DNA from: a virus
Length of the DNA: 63,334 nucleotides
Reading direction: 5' to 3' (one strand)
IMG/VR virus record: IMGVR_UViG_3300021961_000090
Coordinates: 1 to 63,334 of that record
Shown one piece after another: positions 20,193 through 29,357 of this stretch (position 1 is the stretch's first letter; each line of letters starts with the position of its first letter). The position numbers were made by a program, and so were the translations under genes. The notes below the pieces were generated by a model that was not told the DNA's origin, did no database searches, and was given only the letters and a program-made list of their open reading frames with translations.

Positions 20193-20519
20193 ATGCCAAA
20201 TAGTGTCGTGATGCAGCGCACCAAATTGTTGATAAATAGGGAGATGGTGGCCAGGAGGCGGGAGAAGACGTATGAGGAATGTGAGGGGATGGAGATGACG
20301 CCGGCGCAGCGTGAGGTGTTTTTGATCGTGGATGAGTGGTGGAAGCAGAAGGGGTTTGGGCCGTCGATTCGGGATATATGTGAGTTGCGGGGTAAGGGTG
20401 GGATGGGGAATACGAGTGAGATTATTGGGCGGTTGGTGAAGTTGGGGGTGTTGAAGAAGGTGAAGGGTGCGGTGAGGAGTGTGCGTCCGGTGTATATACA
20501 GTTTAGGTATCTGGAGTGA
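20193..20519 (+). CDS. LexA-type winged-helix DNA-binding protein without peptidase
   Basis: About 108 residues if begun at ATG 20193; ATG 20211 and downstream ATGs are alternatives and the ribosome site is unclear. MTPAQREVFLIVDEWWKQKG then FGPSIRDICELRGKGGMGNT and a following SEIIGRLVKLGVLKK match the LexA DNA-binding domain (helix-turn-helix then wing ending AVRSVRPV). The Ser-Lys autoprotease half is missing, so it cannot self-cleave like LexA. Lying between the terminase genes, it may time late expression. Confidence 0.75.
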   Translation: MPNSVVMQRTKLLINREMVARRREKTYEECEGMEMTPAQREVFLIVDEWWKQKGFGPSIRDICELRGKGGMGNTSEIIGRLVKLGVLKKVKGAVRSVRPVYIQFRYLE

Positions 20520-20550
20520 ATTTTGTGGTTAGTCCGAATTAATCAAAGAG

Positions 20551-22026
20551 ATGGATCTTTCTGAGCTGATAGGGAAGTTGCCGCGTGCTGAGCAGGAGAA
20601 GCTGCTGGAGCAGGTGGGGCAGTACCGGGATGCGGTGGTGCGGGAGAAGGCGCAGGCATCTTTTATGGCTTTTGTGAAAGAGATGTGGCCGGGGTTTATA
20701 CATGGCAGACATCACGCACTTATGGCCAAGAAGTTTGAGGAGATAGCGGAGGGGAAGTTAAAGCGGCTGATAATAAATATGCCGCCGCGCCACACGAAAT
20801 CAGAGTTTGCGAGCTATCTGTTGCCGGCCTGGTTTTTGGGGAAGTATCCGAATAAGAAGGTAATCCAGACGTCGAACACGGCTGAACTGGCGGTGGGGTT
20901 TGGCCGGAAGGTCAGGAACTTAGTGGATAGTGATCAATATGCAAAGATCTTTCCGAATGTCGGGTTACGCGCGGATTCCAAGGCAGCGGGACGCTGGGCG
21001 ACTAGCCACGGTGGCGATTACTTTGCTATTGGTGTCGGGGGTACTGTTACTGGTAAGGGTGCTGACCTACTTATCATTGATGATCCCCACTCGGAACAGG
21101 AAGCGAGATTAGCGCAGGGGGATCCGAGCGTATTTGACGGGGTGTACGAGTGGTATACGTCAGGTCCGCGTCAGCGTTTACAGCCTGGCGGGGCGATAGT
21201 TGTGGTGATGACCCGGTGGAGTGACAAAGATCTTACTGGCCGGGTGGTGAAGAGTGACAGTACGGAGTGGGAAGTAATAGAACTGCCGGCGATTTTGCCG
21301 TCGGGAAATGCGCTGTGGCCAGAGTTTTGGGCGCTGGAAGAGCTGGAGGCGTTAAAAGAAGAACTGCCGCCGTATAAATGGAACGCGCAGTATCAACAAA
21401 AGCCTACCGGAGAAGAGGGGGCGATCGTAAAGCGGGATTGGTGGCGCCGATGGGAGCGAGATAAGCCGCCGGCGTGTGAATTTATCATCCAAAGTTGGGA
21501 TACGGCGTACTCAAAAAGCCAGCGGGCGGACTATTCTGCGTGTACGACATGGGGAGTTTTCCATCTGAACGAGGATCCGAGCGATGTGAACATCATTTTG
21601 CTGGATGCTTTTAAGGAAAAGCTGGAATTTCCCGAGTTGAAGGTGGCGGCGAAGCGGTTTTATGATGAATGGCAGCCGGATTCCTGCATTATTGAAGCAA
21701 AAGCGGCGGGTGCGCCGTTGATATATGAGCTAAGACGCATGGGTGTGATGGTTCAGGACTACACGCCGACGCGGGGAAATGACAAGTTCGTGCGTTTGAA
21801 CAGCGTTACAGACCTATTTTCTTCCGGTAAAGTGTGGGCGCCCGAGACCAGATGGGCGGACGAGGTGATAGAAGAGATGGCGCGGTTCCCGAACGCGGAA
21901 CATGACGATTTGGTGGACTCCAGTGTGCAGGCTTTGATGCGATTTCGCCAAGGCGGCTTCTTGCGACTGGATTCAGATGAAGATGATGATGACTTAGGCT
22001 TCCGGCGTAAGCGAAGCTACTACTGA
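20551..22026 (+). CDS. terL: Terminase large subunit
   Basis: 491 residues. ATPase: LIINMPPRHTKSEFASYLLP (Walker A-like, residues ~74-90), GGTVTGKGADLLIIDDPHSE (Walker B plus catalytic acid), then GGAIVVVMTRWSDKDL (coupling motif). Nuclease: IQSWDTAYSKSQRADYSACT (first Asp), IIEAKAAGAPLIYELRR (Glu) and NAEHDDLVDSSVQALM (final Asp pair). Packages DNA into the prohead through the portal. Complete in length. Confidence 0.95.
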   Translation: MDLSELIGKLPRAEQEKLLEQVGQYRDAVVREKAQASFMAFVKEMWPGFIHGRHHALMAKKFEEIAEGKLKRLIINMPPRHTKSEFASYLLPAWFLGKYPNKKVIQTSNTAELAVGFGRKVRNLVDSDQYAKIFPNVGLRADSKAAGRWATSHGGDYFAIGVGGTVTGKGADLLIIDDPHSEQEARLAQGDPSVFDGVYEWYTSGPRQRLQPGGAIVVVMTRWSDKDLTGRVVKSDSTEWEVIELPAILPSGNALWPEFWALEELEALKEELPPYKWNAQYQQKPTGEEGAIVKRDWWRRWERDKPPACEFIIQSWDTAYSKSQRADYSACTTWGVFHLNEDPSDVNIILLDAFKEKLEFPELKVAAKRFYDEWQPDSCIIEAKAAGAPLIYELRRMGVMVQDYTPTRGNDKFVRLNSVTDLFSSGKVWAPETRWADEVIEEMARFPNAEHDDLVDSSVQALMRFRQGGFLRLDSDEDDDDLGFRRKRSYY

Positions 22027-22035
22027 GGATAGACC

Positions 22036-24510
22036 ATGGCAACGAATTTTGACAAAGCCTTGTACCAAGCACCTGTTGGATTGGATGCGATCGAGCAGGA
22101 AGAGCCGGATTTTGAGATTGAGATTGAGGATCCTGAGTCGGTAAGCATCGGGATCGGCGGGTTGGAGATTGAGATTGAGCCGGATGAGGGGGCTGATGAC
22201 GATTTCAACGCTAACTTGGCGGAAGTGCTGCCGGAAGACGTGCTGCAAGAGATTGCAGGGGATGTGATCTCTGATTATGACGATGATATCGCCAGCCGGA
22301 AGGACTGGATGCAGACGTATGTCGATGGCCTAGAGCTTTTGGGGATGAAAATTGAAGAACGTTCCGAGCCGTGGGAAGGTGCTTGCGGGGTATATCACCC
22401 CCTCCTTTCGGAAGCCTTGGTTAAGTTCCAGTCTGAGACGATCATGGAAACTTTCCCTGCCGCTGGGCCGGTCAAAACCAAGATTATCGGGAAGGAAACG
22501 CCCCAAAAGAAAGAAGCCGCCGAGCGAGTCAGGGATGACATGAATTATCAGCTGACCGAAGTCATGGTTGAGTACCGGCCAGAGCATGAGCGCATGTTAT
22601 GGGGCTTGGGTCTGTCGGGTAATGGGTTCAAGAAGGTGTATTTTGACCCGTCGATGGATCGGCAGGTGTCTATATATGTACCGGCTGAGGATGTAGTTGT
22701 GCCATACGGGGCGAGTAATCTGGAAACGGCGCCGCGTGTGACGCATGTCATGCGCAAGACTAAGAATGATCTGCGTAAGTTGATGGTTGGCGGCTTTTAT
22801 CGGGATATCGATCTACCAGAACCAGAAAATATTCTGGACGATATCGAGAAGAAGATCGCTGAGAAGATGGGATTTCGGGCTACCACGGACGATCGGTATA
22901 AGCTTCTGGAAATGCAGGTGTATTTAGACCTGCCTGGCTATGAGGACAAAGACGATGACGGCAAAGAGACGGGGATTGGCCTACCTTATATTGTTACGGT
23001 GGAAAGAAGCTCGCAGGAAGTACTGGCCATACGGCGCAACTACCACCCGGACGATGAGACAAAGCAAAAGCGCACCCACTTTGTCCATTATCCCTACATA
23101 CCGGGGTTTGGATTTTATGCCTTTGGTCTCATACATCTTATTGGCGCTTTCGCTAAGTCTGGCACTAGCATTATTCGCCAGCTCGTGGACGCTGGTACGT
23201 TATCCAATCTACCTGGCGGACTTAAGACCAAAGGGATGCGAGTCAAAGGTGATGACACCCCGATTGCACCGGGAGAGTTTCGAGATGTGGACGTTGCGGC
23301 AGGAACGATTAGAGACAATATCCTGCCTCTTCCCTATAAGGAGCCAAGTCAAGTTCTCTTGACCCTGATGAATCAGATTGTCGAGGAAGGTAGGCGTTTC
23401 GCTTCGGCAGCTGATCTCAAAGTGGCTGATATGTCGGCCAACTCGCCAGTCGGTACAACACTGGCCATCCTTGAGCGCACCCTGAAAGTGATGTCTGCGG
23501 TGCAGGCGCGTATGCACTACGCGATGAAGCAGGAACTAAAACTGCTGAAAGACATCATCCGTGACTACACCCCAGAAGAGTACAGCTATGAGCCGGTAGA
23601 AGGTACGCGCCGCGCGAAACAGTCTGACTACGATCAGGTGGATGTGATTCCAGTGTCCGATCCTAACTCGGCCACGATGGCGCAGAAGGTTGTGCAGTAC
23701 CAGGCTGTGATGCAGATGGCGCAGGCCAACCCCCAGATATATGACATGGTGGAGTTGAACCGTCAGATGTTGGATGTTCTGGGTATTAAGAACATCGGCA
23801 AGCTTGTGCCATCGGCGGAGGATCAAAAGCCGAAGGATCCTGTGTCGGAAAACATGGCCATCATGAATATGAAGCCGGTCAAGGCGTTCATTTATCAGGA
23901 TCATCAGGCACACATTCAGGTGCATACGTCTGCGATGCAAGATCCCAAGATCATGCAGGCTATTGGCCAAAACCCGAACGCCCAAGCTATGCAGGCGGCG
24001 ATGATGGCACACATAGCTGAGCATACGGCGTTCGAGTATCGCAAACAGATTGAAGAGATGCTGGGTGTTCCGCTGCCGGAAATGGACAAGGAGTTGTCGC
24101 CGGAGATGGAAGTTGAGGTATCTCGGATGATGGCTGCGGCGGCAAGCAAGTTGTTGCAGAAGGATCAGGCCGAAGCGCAGCAACAGCAGGCTCAGCAGGC
24201 AGCGCAAGATCCTATTGTCCAGATGCAGCAACAAGAGTTGCAACTAAAACAGCAGGAACTGGAGCTTAAGAAGCAGAAGCTGGCGATTGAGACGGCTGAG
24301 AAGGCCGATCGCATTCGCATTGAGGAAGAGCGGATTGAGGCGCAGAAAGAGATTGCTGGTATGCAGGTTGGCGCCAAGACTGCCAAAGATAAGGCGGATC
24401 TTGAGGCGCGCATGGAGTTAGAGGGCGTGAAGATTGGCTCTCAAATTGCCAAGGATCAGGTTGGCACGAATCGTCCACAGTTACCAAGGCCGACAAAAGG
24501 CAAGGAGTAA
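22036..24510 (+). CDS. Portal protein (P22-type)
   Basis: 824 residues. After a very acidic N-terminus (FEIEIEDPES repeated as LEIEIEPDEG) come SRKDWMQTYVDGLELLGMKI, YHPLLSEALVKFQSETIMET and FPAAGPVKTKIIGK, the hallmarks of the large podovirus portal family, then the stem and a long Gln-rich helical C-terminal barrel. It forms the dodecameric vertex for packaging and tail attachment. Good ribosome site; adjoins terL. Confidence 0.9.
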   Translation: MATNFDKALYQAPVGLDAIEQEEPDFEIEIEDPESVSIGIGGLEIEIEPDEGADDDFNANLAEVLPEDVLQEIAGDVISDYDDDIASRKDWMQTYVDGLELLGMKIEERSEPWEGACGVYHPLLSEALVKFQSETIMETFPAAGPVKTKIIGKETPQKKEAAERVRDDMNYQLTEVMVEYRPEHERMLWGLGLSGNGFKKVYFDPSMDRQVSIYVPAEDVVVPYGASNLETAPRVTHVMRKTKNDLRKLMVGGFYRDIDLPEPENILDDIEKKIAEKMGFRATTDDRYKLLEMQVYLDLPGYEDKDDDGKETGIGLPYIVTVERSSQEVLAIRRNYHPDDETKQKRTHFVHYPYIPGFGFYAFGLIHLIGAFAKSGTSIIRQLVDAGTLSNLPGGLKTKGMRVKGDDTPIAPGEFRDVDVAAGTIRDNILPLPYKEPSQVLLTLMNQIVEEGRRFASAADLKVADMSANSPVGTTLAILERTLKVMSAVQARMHYAMKQELKLLKDIIRDYTPEEYSYEPVEGTRRAKQSDYDQVDVIPVSDPNSATMAQKVVQYQAVMQMAQANPQIYDMVELNRQMLDVLGIKNIGKLVPSAEDQKPKDPVSENMAIMNMKPVKAFIYQDHQAHIQVHTSAMQDPKIMQAIGQNPNAQAMQAAMMAHIAEHTAFEYRKQIEEMLGVPLPEMDKELSPEMEVEVSRMMAAAASKLLQKDQAEAQQQQAQQAAQDPIVQMQQQELQLKQQELELKKQKLAIETAEKADRIRIEEERIEAQKEIAGMQVGAKTAKDKADLEARMELEGVKIGSQIAKDQVGTNRPQLPRPTKGKE

Positions 24511-24513
24511 TGT

Positions 24514-24705
24514 ATGGAAAAAACGCTAGAGATACTGCTTGAGCAGATACGTCTAAAGCGACAACAGATAGTTGAGGCCGTGTCCACAAACGCGGCTAAG
24601 GACTATGCAGAGTACCAAAAGCTCTGCGGGGAAATCCGAGGTCTTTCTATGGCCGAGGGTTTTATTCTTGATTTAGCAAAACAAATGGAGTTTTCCGATG
24701 ACTGA
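24514..24705 (+). CDS. Small helical protein between portal and co-chaperonin
   Basis: 63 residues (MEKTLEILLEQIRLKRQQIV, then AEYQKLCGEIRGLSMAEGFI). Two helices; a common companion of this portal family in uncultured podoviruses. It overlaps the next gene by 8 bases. Possibly an assembly cofactor. Confidence 0.7.
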   Translation: MEKTLEILLEQIRLKRQQIVEAVSTNAAKDYAEYQKLCGEIRGLSMAEGFILDLAKQMEFSDD

Positions 24706-25099
24706 AATCGCCATCGCTACAGAAAGCGGTGAAGTATCCACTCTGCCACAAACCGCAGAGGAGAAAGCGAAACAACTTCCAGATCCGACGGGTTACCACA
24801 TTCTGGTAACGCTGCCAGAGAAGGAAGACAAATTTGAAAGCGGGCTGCTTAAAGCGGATTCAACCATCCACTATGAGCAAGTACTGGCTACAGTGTTTTT
24901 TGTCGTAAAGATGGGACCAGACTGCTACCAAGATGAAAAGCGGTTTCCCAACGGACCGTGGTGTAAGGAAGGGGATTTTATTCTCGCCCGTCCTAACACT
25001 GGAACCCGGCTAAAGATTCATGGCACCGAGTTCAGGTTGATCAACGACGATTGCGTGGAGGCCGTGGTTCAGGATCCTCGCGGCATCAGTCGGGCTTAG
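24698..25099 (+). CDS. GroES-like co-chaperonin
   Basis: 133 residues. PDPTGYHILVTLPEK then KADSTIHYEQVLATVFFVVK, CKEGDFILARPNTGTRLKIH and FRLINDDCVEAVVQDP follow the Cpn10 beta-barrel, including the mobile-loop position (FESGLLKADST). Phage co-chaperonins such as T4 gp31 help host GroEL fold the capsid protein, which fits its place before scaffold and capsid genes. Confidence 0.75.
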   Translation: MTEIAIATESGEVSTLPQTAEEKAKQLPDPTGYHILVTLPEKEDKFESGLLKADSTIHYEQVLATVFFVVKMGPDCYQDEKRFPNGPWCKEGDFILARPNTGTRLKIHGTEFRLINDDCVEAVVQDPRGISRA

Positions 25100-25111
25100 T
25101 AAAGGAGAAAC

Positions 25112-26074
25112 ATGATGGCAGGTCAAATGCAGATGGATGAATTTGAGTTTCCTGATGAGAAGCAAGCCAAGGCGGAGGCTGCTGATCAGGAAGAGGAATT
25201 CGAGATTGAGATAGAGGACGATACCCCGCCGCCCGATCGTGGCCGGGAGCCGTTGCCCAAAGATATTGTTGATCAGCTGGACAAGGACGAGTTGGAAGAA
25301 TATTCCGAGAACGTCAAGACCAAGCTGAAGCAGATGAAAAAGGTCTGGCATGACGAGCGCCGAGAGAAAGAGCAGGCGTTGCGGGAGCAGCAGGAAGCGA
25401 TCGCTTATGCCAAGAAAGTCCTTGAGGAAAACAATGCTCTCAAAGGCCGACTAAGCCGAGGTGAGCAGAGCTTCATTAATACGTACAAAAGCGCGGCTGA
25501 GCTGGAGTTGGATGCGGCAAAGCGGGCTTACAAGGAAGCCTATGACATGGGCGATCCTGACAAGCTGGTGGATGCTCAGGAGCGGTTGAACGACGCGCAG
25601 TACAAAGTTCGTCGTGCCAACGAATACGTGCCTGCTTTACAACAAGAGGAAGTTGAGGTACAACGCCAGCCAGAAGTGCCGGTAGCACGTCCTGACCCAA
25701 AGATGGTTGCGTGGCAAGAGCGCAATCAGTGGTTTGGGAAAGACCCTGAGATGACCAGTTTGGCGCTGGGCTTACACCAAAAGCTTGTAGCGGAATACGG
25801 TCAGAGCTACCCGTCAACGGATGAGTACTGGCAGAAGGTCGATGACACCATGCGTCGGCGCTTCCCAGAGGCATTTCCAGAGCAACAGGAAACGCAGTCC
25901 ACAAACAGACAGCGTACAGAGAAGGCAGCAACGGTTGTAGCTCCTGCGACTCGCACGACGGCCTCCAAAAAGGTCAAGTTAAAACAGTCTACGGTAAACA
26001 CAATCAAGAAATTGGGTATTACCCCCGAAGCTTACATCCGTGAAATGCGAAAATTGGAGGCCACAAATGGCTGA
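25112..26074 (+). CDS. Scaffolding protein
   Basis: 320 residues. Acidic N-terminus (EEEFEIEIEDD), then a long charged coiled coil (residues ~70-190), a flexible Pro/Gln linker and a basic C-terminus ending KLGITPEAYIREMRKLEATN, the usual capsid-binding tail. The position between portal and capsid genes is diagnostic. The FEIEIEDD block echoes the portal N-terminus, possibly a shared assembly signal. Confidence 0.85.
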   Translation: MMAGQMQMDEFEFPDEKQAKAEAADQEEEFEIEIEDDTPPPDRGREPLPKDIVDQLDKDELEEYSENVKTKLKQMKKVWHDERREKEQALREQQEAIAYAKKVLEENNALKGRLSRGEQSFINTYKSAAELELDAAKRAYKEAYDMGDPDKLVDAQERLNDAQYKVRRANEYVPALQQEEVEVQRQPEVPVARPDPKMVAWQERNQWFGKDPEMTSLALGLHQKLVAEYGQSYPSTDEYWQKVDDTMRRRFPEAFPEQQETQSTNRQRTEKAATVVAPATRTTASKKVKLKQSTVNTIKKLGITPEAYIREMRKLEATNG

Positions 26075-26507
26075 TAAAACACCACGTAGTATTGAAACGA
26101 GAACCATGGCAGAGCGTCCCAAAGCGTGGGCGCCACCGGAACTTTTACCGGAACCGGACAAGCAGCCAGGTTTTGCGTACAGATGGATTAGGGTTTCTAC
26201 TTTGAACACAGCTGATGCTCGCAACATCGCCTCTAAGCAGCGCGAGGGTTGGGAGCCGGTGAAGTTGGAAGAGCAACCCCAGTTTCAATTGATGGTAGAC
26301 CCCGACAGTCGATTTAAAGACAGCGTTGAGGTCGGTGGATTATTGCTCTGCAAGACGCCGATTGAGTTTGTTGAACAGCGTAATGCTTACTATCAGAAGC
26401 AGGCTGACGGCCAACTTACGGCAGTGGACAATAATCTGATGCGTCAAAATGACCCACGGATGCCTCTCTTTAAGGAATCGAAGTCTTCGGTTTCCAAGAT
26501 GGGCTAA
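26067..26507 (+). CDS. Capsid-region conserved protein
   Basis: 146 residues from ATG 26067 (MADKTPRSIETRTMAERPKA), with ribosome site TTGGAGG inside the scaffold gene end. YRWIRVSTLNTADARNIASK then REGWEPVKLEEQP is a conserved element seen next to the scaffold in related phages. Perhaps a minor head protein or assembly factor. Confidence 0.75.
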   Translation: MADKTPRSIETRTMAERPKAWAPPELLPEPDKQPGFAYRWIRVSTLNTADARNIASKQREGWEPVKLEEQPQFQLMVDPDSRFKDSVEVGGLLLCKTPIEFVEQRNAYYQKQADGQLTAVDNNLMRQNDPRMPLFKESKSSVSKMG

Positions 26508-26526
26508 CACTTTTTTGGAGTAAGAC

Positions 26527-27195
26527 ATGGCATATCCGACTGTATCGGCCCCTTACGGCCTACGTCCGGTGAACCTGATCGGCGGTCAGGTGTACGCTGG
26601 CTCTACTCGTCTAATGAAAATTGCTAGTGAATACAACACGAACATTTTCTACGGCGATGTAGTTAAGCTAGTGTCATCTGGTACTGTTGAGAAGGACACT
26701 GGTACTTCTACTGCAACCCCTGTTGGCGTTTTCGTGGGCTGCACGTATACCAATCCCACAACCAAGCAGAAGCTGCAAGCTCAGTACTGGCCGGCTAACA
26801 CCGTTGCCACTGACGCCTACGCTTATGTTGTGGACGATCCTGATGTTTTGTTTAAGGTGGCTGCTGTTTCTGGCACAACCGTCGTGGCTTTCTATGCACA
26901 GACTGTTGTTGGCTCGAACGCACCGCTGGTTCAAAACGACGGCTCGACTACTACGGGTGACTCTGCTGTTGCAATTAACGGTGGTTCGGTAGCTACTACC
27001 GCATCGCTGCCGATTCGTATCATTGACGTTGTGCCGGATACGGCCAACTCGACTGGTAGTTTCTGCGAGTTTATTTGCAAATTCAATGCGCCCTACATGG
27101 TTGCGGCTTCCACGCTGAACACCTCGACGAACGTAGTTACGACTACTGTGACCGTCACTGGTGGCCATCAGTACAACAACCCAGTTGGCGTTTAA
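26527..27195 (+). CDS. Head decoration/minor capsid protein
   Basis: 222 residues. The start MAYPTVSAPYGLRPVNLIGG and the Thr/Val-rich strands (VSGTTVVAFYAQTVVGSNAP) are characteristic of the protein encoded just before the capsid gene in uncultured podoviruses. All-beta; likely decorates the capsid surface. Strong ribosome site; 10 bases before the capsid gene. Confidence 0.75.
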   Translation: MAYPTVSAPYGLRPVNLIGGQVYAGSTRLMKIASEYNTNIFYGDVVKLVSSGTVEKDTGTSTATPVGVFVGCTYTNPTTKQKLQAQYWPANTVATDAYAYVVDDPDVLFKVAAVSGTTVVAFYAQTVVGSNAPLVQNDGSTTTGDSAVAINGGSVATTASLPIRIIDVVPDTANSTGSFCEFICKFNAPYMVAASTLNTSTNVVTTTVTVTGGHQYNNPVGV

Positions 27196-27205
27196 GGAGT
27201 AAAAC

Positions 27206-28114
27206 ATGGCTATTTCACGCGCACAACTACTGAAAGAGCTACTCCCTGGCCTGAACGCCTTGTTTGGCATGGAGTATGAGCGTTACGGTGAGGAACACAA
27301 AGAGATCTACGAAACAGAGACCTCAGAGCGTTCCTTTGAAGAGGAAACCAAACTGTCTGGCTTTAGTGCCGCACCGGTCAAGAACGAAGGTTCTGCGATC
27401 TCGTACGACAACGGTCAGGAAGCTTGGACTGCTCGCTACAACCACGAAACCATCGCACTGGGTTTCTCGCTGACCGAAGAGGCCATCGAAGATAACCTGT
27501 ATGACAGCCTGTCGGCTCGTTATACCAAGGCGCTGGCTCGTGCTATGTCGTATACCAAGCAGGTCAAAGCGGCAGCAGTACTGAACAACGGCTTCTCAGC
27601 ATCCTATCCGGGTGGTGATGGTGTTGCTCTGTTTAGTGCTTCACACCCGCTGGTATCTGGTGGTACCAACAGCAACACTCCGTCAACCCCGGCAGACCTG
27701 AATGAAACATCGTTGGAAAACGCTGTAATTCAGATCGCTGCCTGGACTGACGAACGTGGTCTGCTGATCGCAGCTAAACCCCGCAAGTTGATTGTCCCGC
27801 CTGCATTGCAGTTCGTGGCAACCCGCCTGCTGGAAACAGAACTGCGTGTTGGCACTAACGACAACGACGTGAACGCAATCAAGAGCAACGGTTCGATCCC
27901 AGAAGGTCATACGATCAACCACTTCTTGACTGACATCAACGCCTGGTATCTGACCACTGACGTACCCAACGGCATGAAGCACTTTGTGCGTACCCCGCTG
28001 GCTCAGTCAATGGACGGGGATTTCGATACAGGGAATGTACGCTACAAAGCACGTGAGCGCTACAGCTTTGGGTGGTCAGATCCGCTCGGAATGTTTGGTT
28101 CACCTGGTGCTTAA
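27206..28114 (+). CDS. Major capsid protein (HK97 fold)
   Basis: 302 residues. LPGLNALFGMEYERYGEEHK, then FSLTEEAIEDNLYDSLSARY, KAAAVLNNGF and GVALFSASHPLVSGGTNSN match the Mu-gpT-like branch of HK97-fold capsid proteins; the C-terminal RERYSFGWSDPLGMFGSPGA is also typical. No protease or delta domain is seen, consistent with a separate scaffold. Followed by an intrinsic terminator. Confidence 0.92.
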   Translation: MAISRAQLLKELLPGLNALFGMEYERYGEEHKEIYETETSERSFEEETKLSGFSAAPVKNEGSAISYDNGQEAWTARYNHETIALGFSLTEEAIEDNLYDSLSARYTKALARAMSYTKQVKAAAVLNNGFSASYPGGDGVALFSASHPLVSGGTNSNTPSTPADLNETSLENAVIQIAAWTDERGLLIAAKPRKLIVPPALQFVATRLLETELRVGTNDNDVNAIKSNGSIPEGHTINHFLTDINAWYLTTDVPNGMKHFVRTPLAQSMDGDFDTGNVRYKARERYSFGWSDPLGMFGSPGA

Positions 28115-28145
28115 TGCAGTAAAATCAATCACTTACGCGATTGAG

Positions 28146-28172
28146 AACCCCGCCTTGCGCGGGGTTTTTATT
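28146..28172 (+). terminator. Rho-independent terminator after the capsid gene
   Basis: AACCCCGC pairs with GCGGGGTT across a five-base loop, followed by TTTTATTT. Would cap the high-level capsid transcript. Confidence 0.9.
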
Positions 28173-28211
28173 TAGTGTATGATTCCTCGTGTCGTATAAC
28201 AGGAGGAAGAA

Positions 28212-28802
28212 ATGGACTACTCTCAATATCCACAAGACCGCACAACTGCTAAGCAAACGGGCGCCAAGTTCTACTACACGGGCAAACCTTGCTCGCGTGG
28301 GCATGTAGCGTTACGCAAAACCAAAGGATCTTGCGTTGAATGCATGAAAGAAGACTGGGCAATTGATAATAAGAAGCGCGCGGAGAAGCCTAAGTCAGAG
28401 GCCGCCAAAGCCGCTGGCCGTCGGTACTACGAAAAGAATAGGGAGACGGTTAAAGCTAGGGCAAACGCTCGGCCTAAAGAAGAAGTGACTCAATACAAGC
28501 GAAAGTACAAAGAGGCCAATCCAGATCTGTACAAAGCTTTGGTTAGCATTCGCAAGCGCCGCCACCGCAACGCTACGCCCAAGTGGGTGACTAAAGAAGA
28601 GAAGTTGGCAATCCGAAAGCTGTACTTGCAGGCGATGAAGCTGACCAAACTAACTGGGGTGAAGTATGTGGTTGACCATGATTATCCGCTTCATGGGAAA
28701 GAAATATGCGGGCTTCATGTCTTGGCAAATTTAAGGATCATTACGCAGGAAGAAAACCTCCGTAAGTCCAACAAGTTACTTGACTCTCCCCCTGCTACCT
28801 AG
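28212..28802 (+). CDS. Free-standing HNH homing endonuclease-like protein 1
   Basis: 196 residues. N-terminal FYYTGKPCSRGHVALRKTKG followed by CVEC looks like a zinc-binding DNA reader; a basic helical linker follows; VKYVVDHDYPLHGKEICGLH then VLANLRIITQEENLRKSN is an HNH-type core (DH, H, N). Strong ribosome site (AGGAGG). It sits alone between a terminator and a promoter after the capsid gene. Related to the protein at 35591. Confidence 0.8.
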   Translation: MDYSQYPQDRTTAKQTGAKFYYTGKPCSRGHVALRKTKGSCVECMKEDWAIDNKKRAEKPKSEAAKAAGRRYYEKNRETVKARANARPKEEVTQYKRKYKEANPDLYKALVSIRKRRHRNATPKWVTKEEKLAIRKLYLQAMKLTKLTGVKYVVDHDYPLHGKEICGLHVLANLRIITQEENLRKSNKLLDSPPAT

Positions 28803-28808
28803 TATAAA
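28780..28808 (+). promoter_or_regulatory. Near-consensus promoter
   Basis: TTGACT (28780-28785), 17-base spacer, TATAAA (28803-28808). Located in the last codons of the HNH gene, it restarts transcription toward the small structural genes. Leader contains CCGGGTTACCCGG, a short hairpin. Confidence 0.8.
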
Positions 28809-28892
28809 ACTCTCAATCCGGGTTACCCGGTGCGTTAGACAGTCCCGGCTGACTTCATGCAGACTAACGTACCTAACCGCATGAGGGAAAAC

Positions 28893-29345
28893 ATGGCTCT
28901 TTCTACCACCCAATCCATTTGGCGTTCGGGCGGCGGCGACACAACTCGCACTGCCTACTGTGGCTCTGGCTTGATGGCCGCACAGTTTTACGTTCCTAAC
29001 GCTGCTGCTACTGGCGCGACTGTCAAAGTATCTGACGCTTCTGGCGCTGCTGATTTGATTCTGCCTGCGGGCGCGGTTGTCGTATCTGTGGCTGTTAATG
29101 ACGCAGGTTCTGGCACTATCGACCTTGGCACTTCTGGTACTGTTAGTGGCACGACTGCTGGCGATATCGCACTGGCGCTGAGCGCAGCTGCTGGCACGAC
29201 ATCGATCGGTTCTGTTGTGACTGGTACTGCTACTACCGCGATGGCGTATGTCACATCGTCTGACAACAGTTCGGGCAGTGGCACTGTTGGCGGCTACATT
29301 ATTTACTTCGTAGCAGATCCGCTTGTTGGTCAGCAGAACGTCTGA
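28893..29345 (+). CDS. Structural protein, beta-rich
   Basis: 150 residues from ATG 28893 (MALSTTQSIWRSGGGDTTRT) with ribosome site GAGGGA. Gly/Thr/Ser/Val-rich strands (ATGATVKVSDASGAADLILP) suggest a surface-exposed beta domain. First gene of the promoter at 28780. Probably a head or head-fibre component. Confidence 0.65.
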   Translation: MALSTTQSIWRSGGGDTTRTAYCGSGLMAAQFYVPNAAATGATVKVSDASGAADLILPAGAVVVSVAVNDAGSGTIDLGTSGTVSGTTAGDIALALSAAAGTTSIGSVVTGTATTAMAYVTSSDNSSGSGTVGGYIIYFVADPLVGQQNV

Positions 29346-29357
29346 TAGGAGGCCGTC

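Noticed and set aside
23536-24243. 235-codon minus-strand frame inside the portal gene
   Set aside because: Leu/His/Arg-rich antisense of a Gln-rich region; no ribosome site and no known domain.
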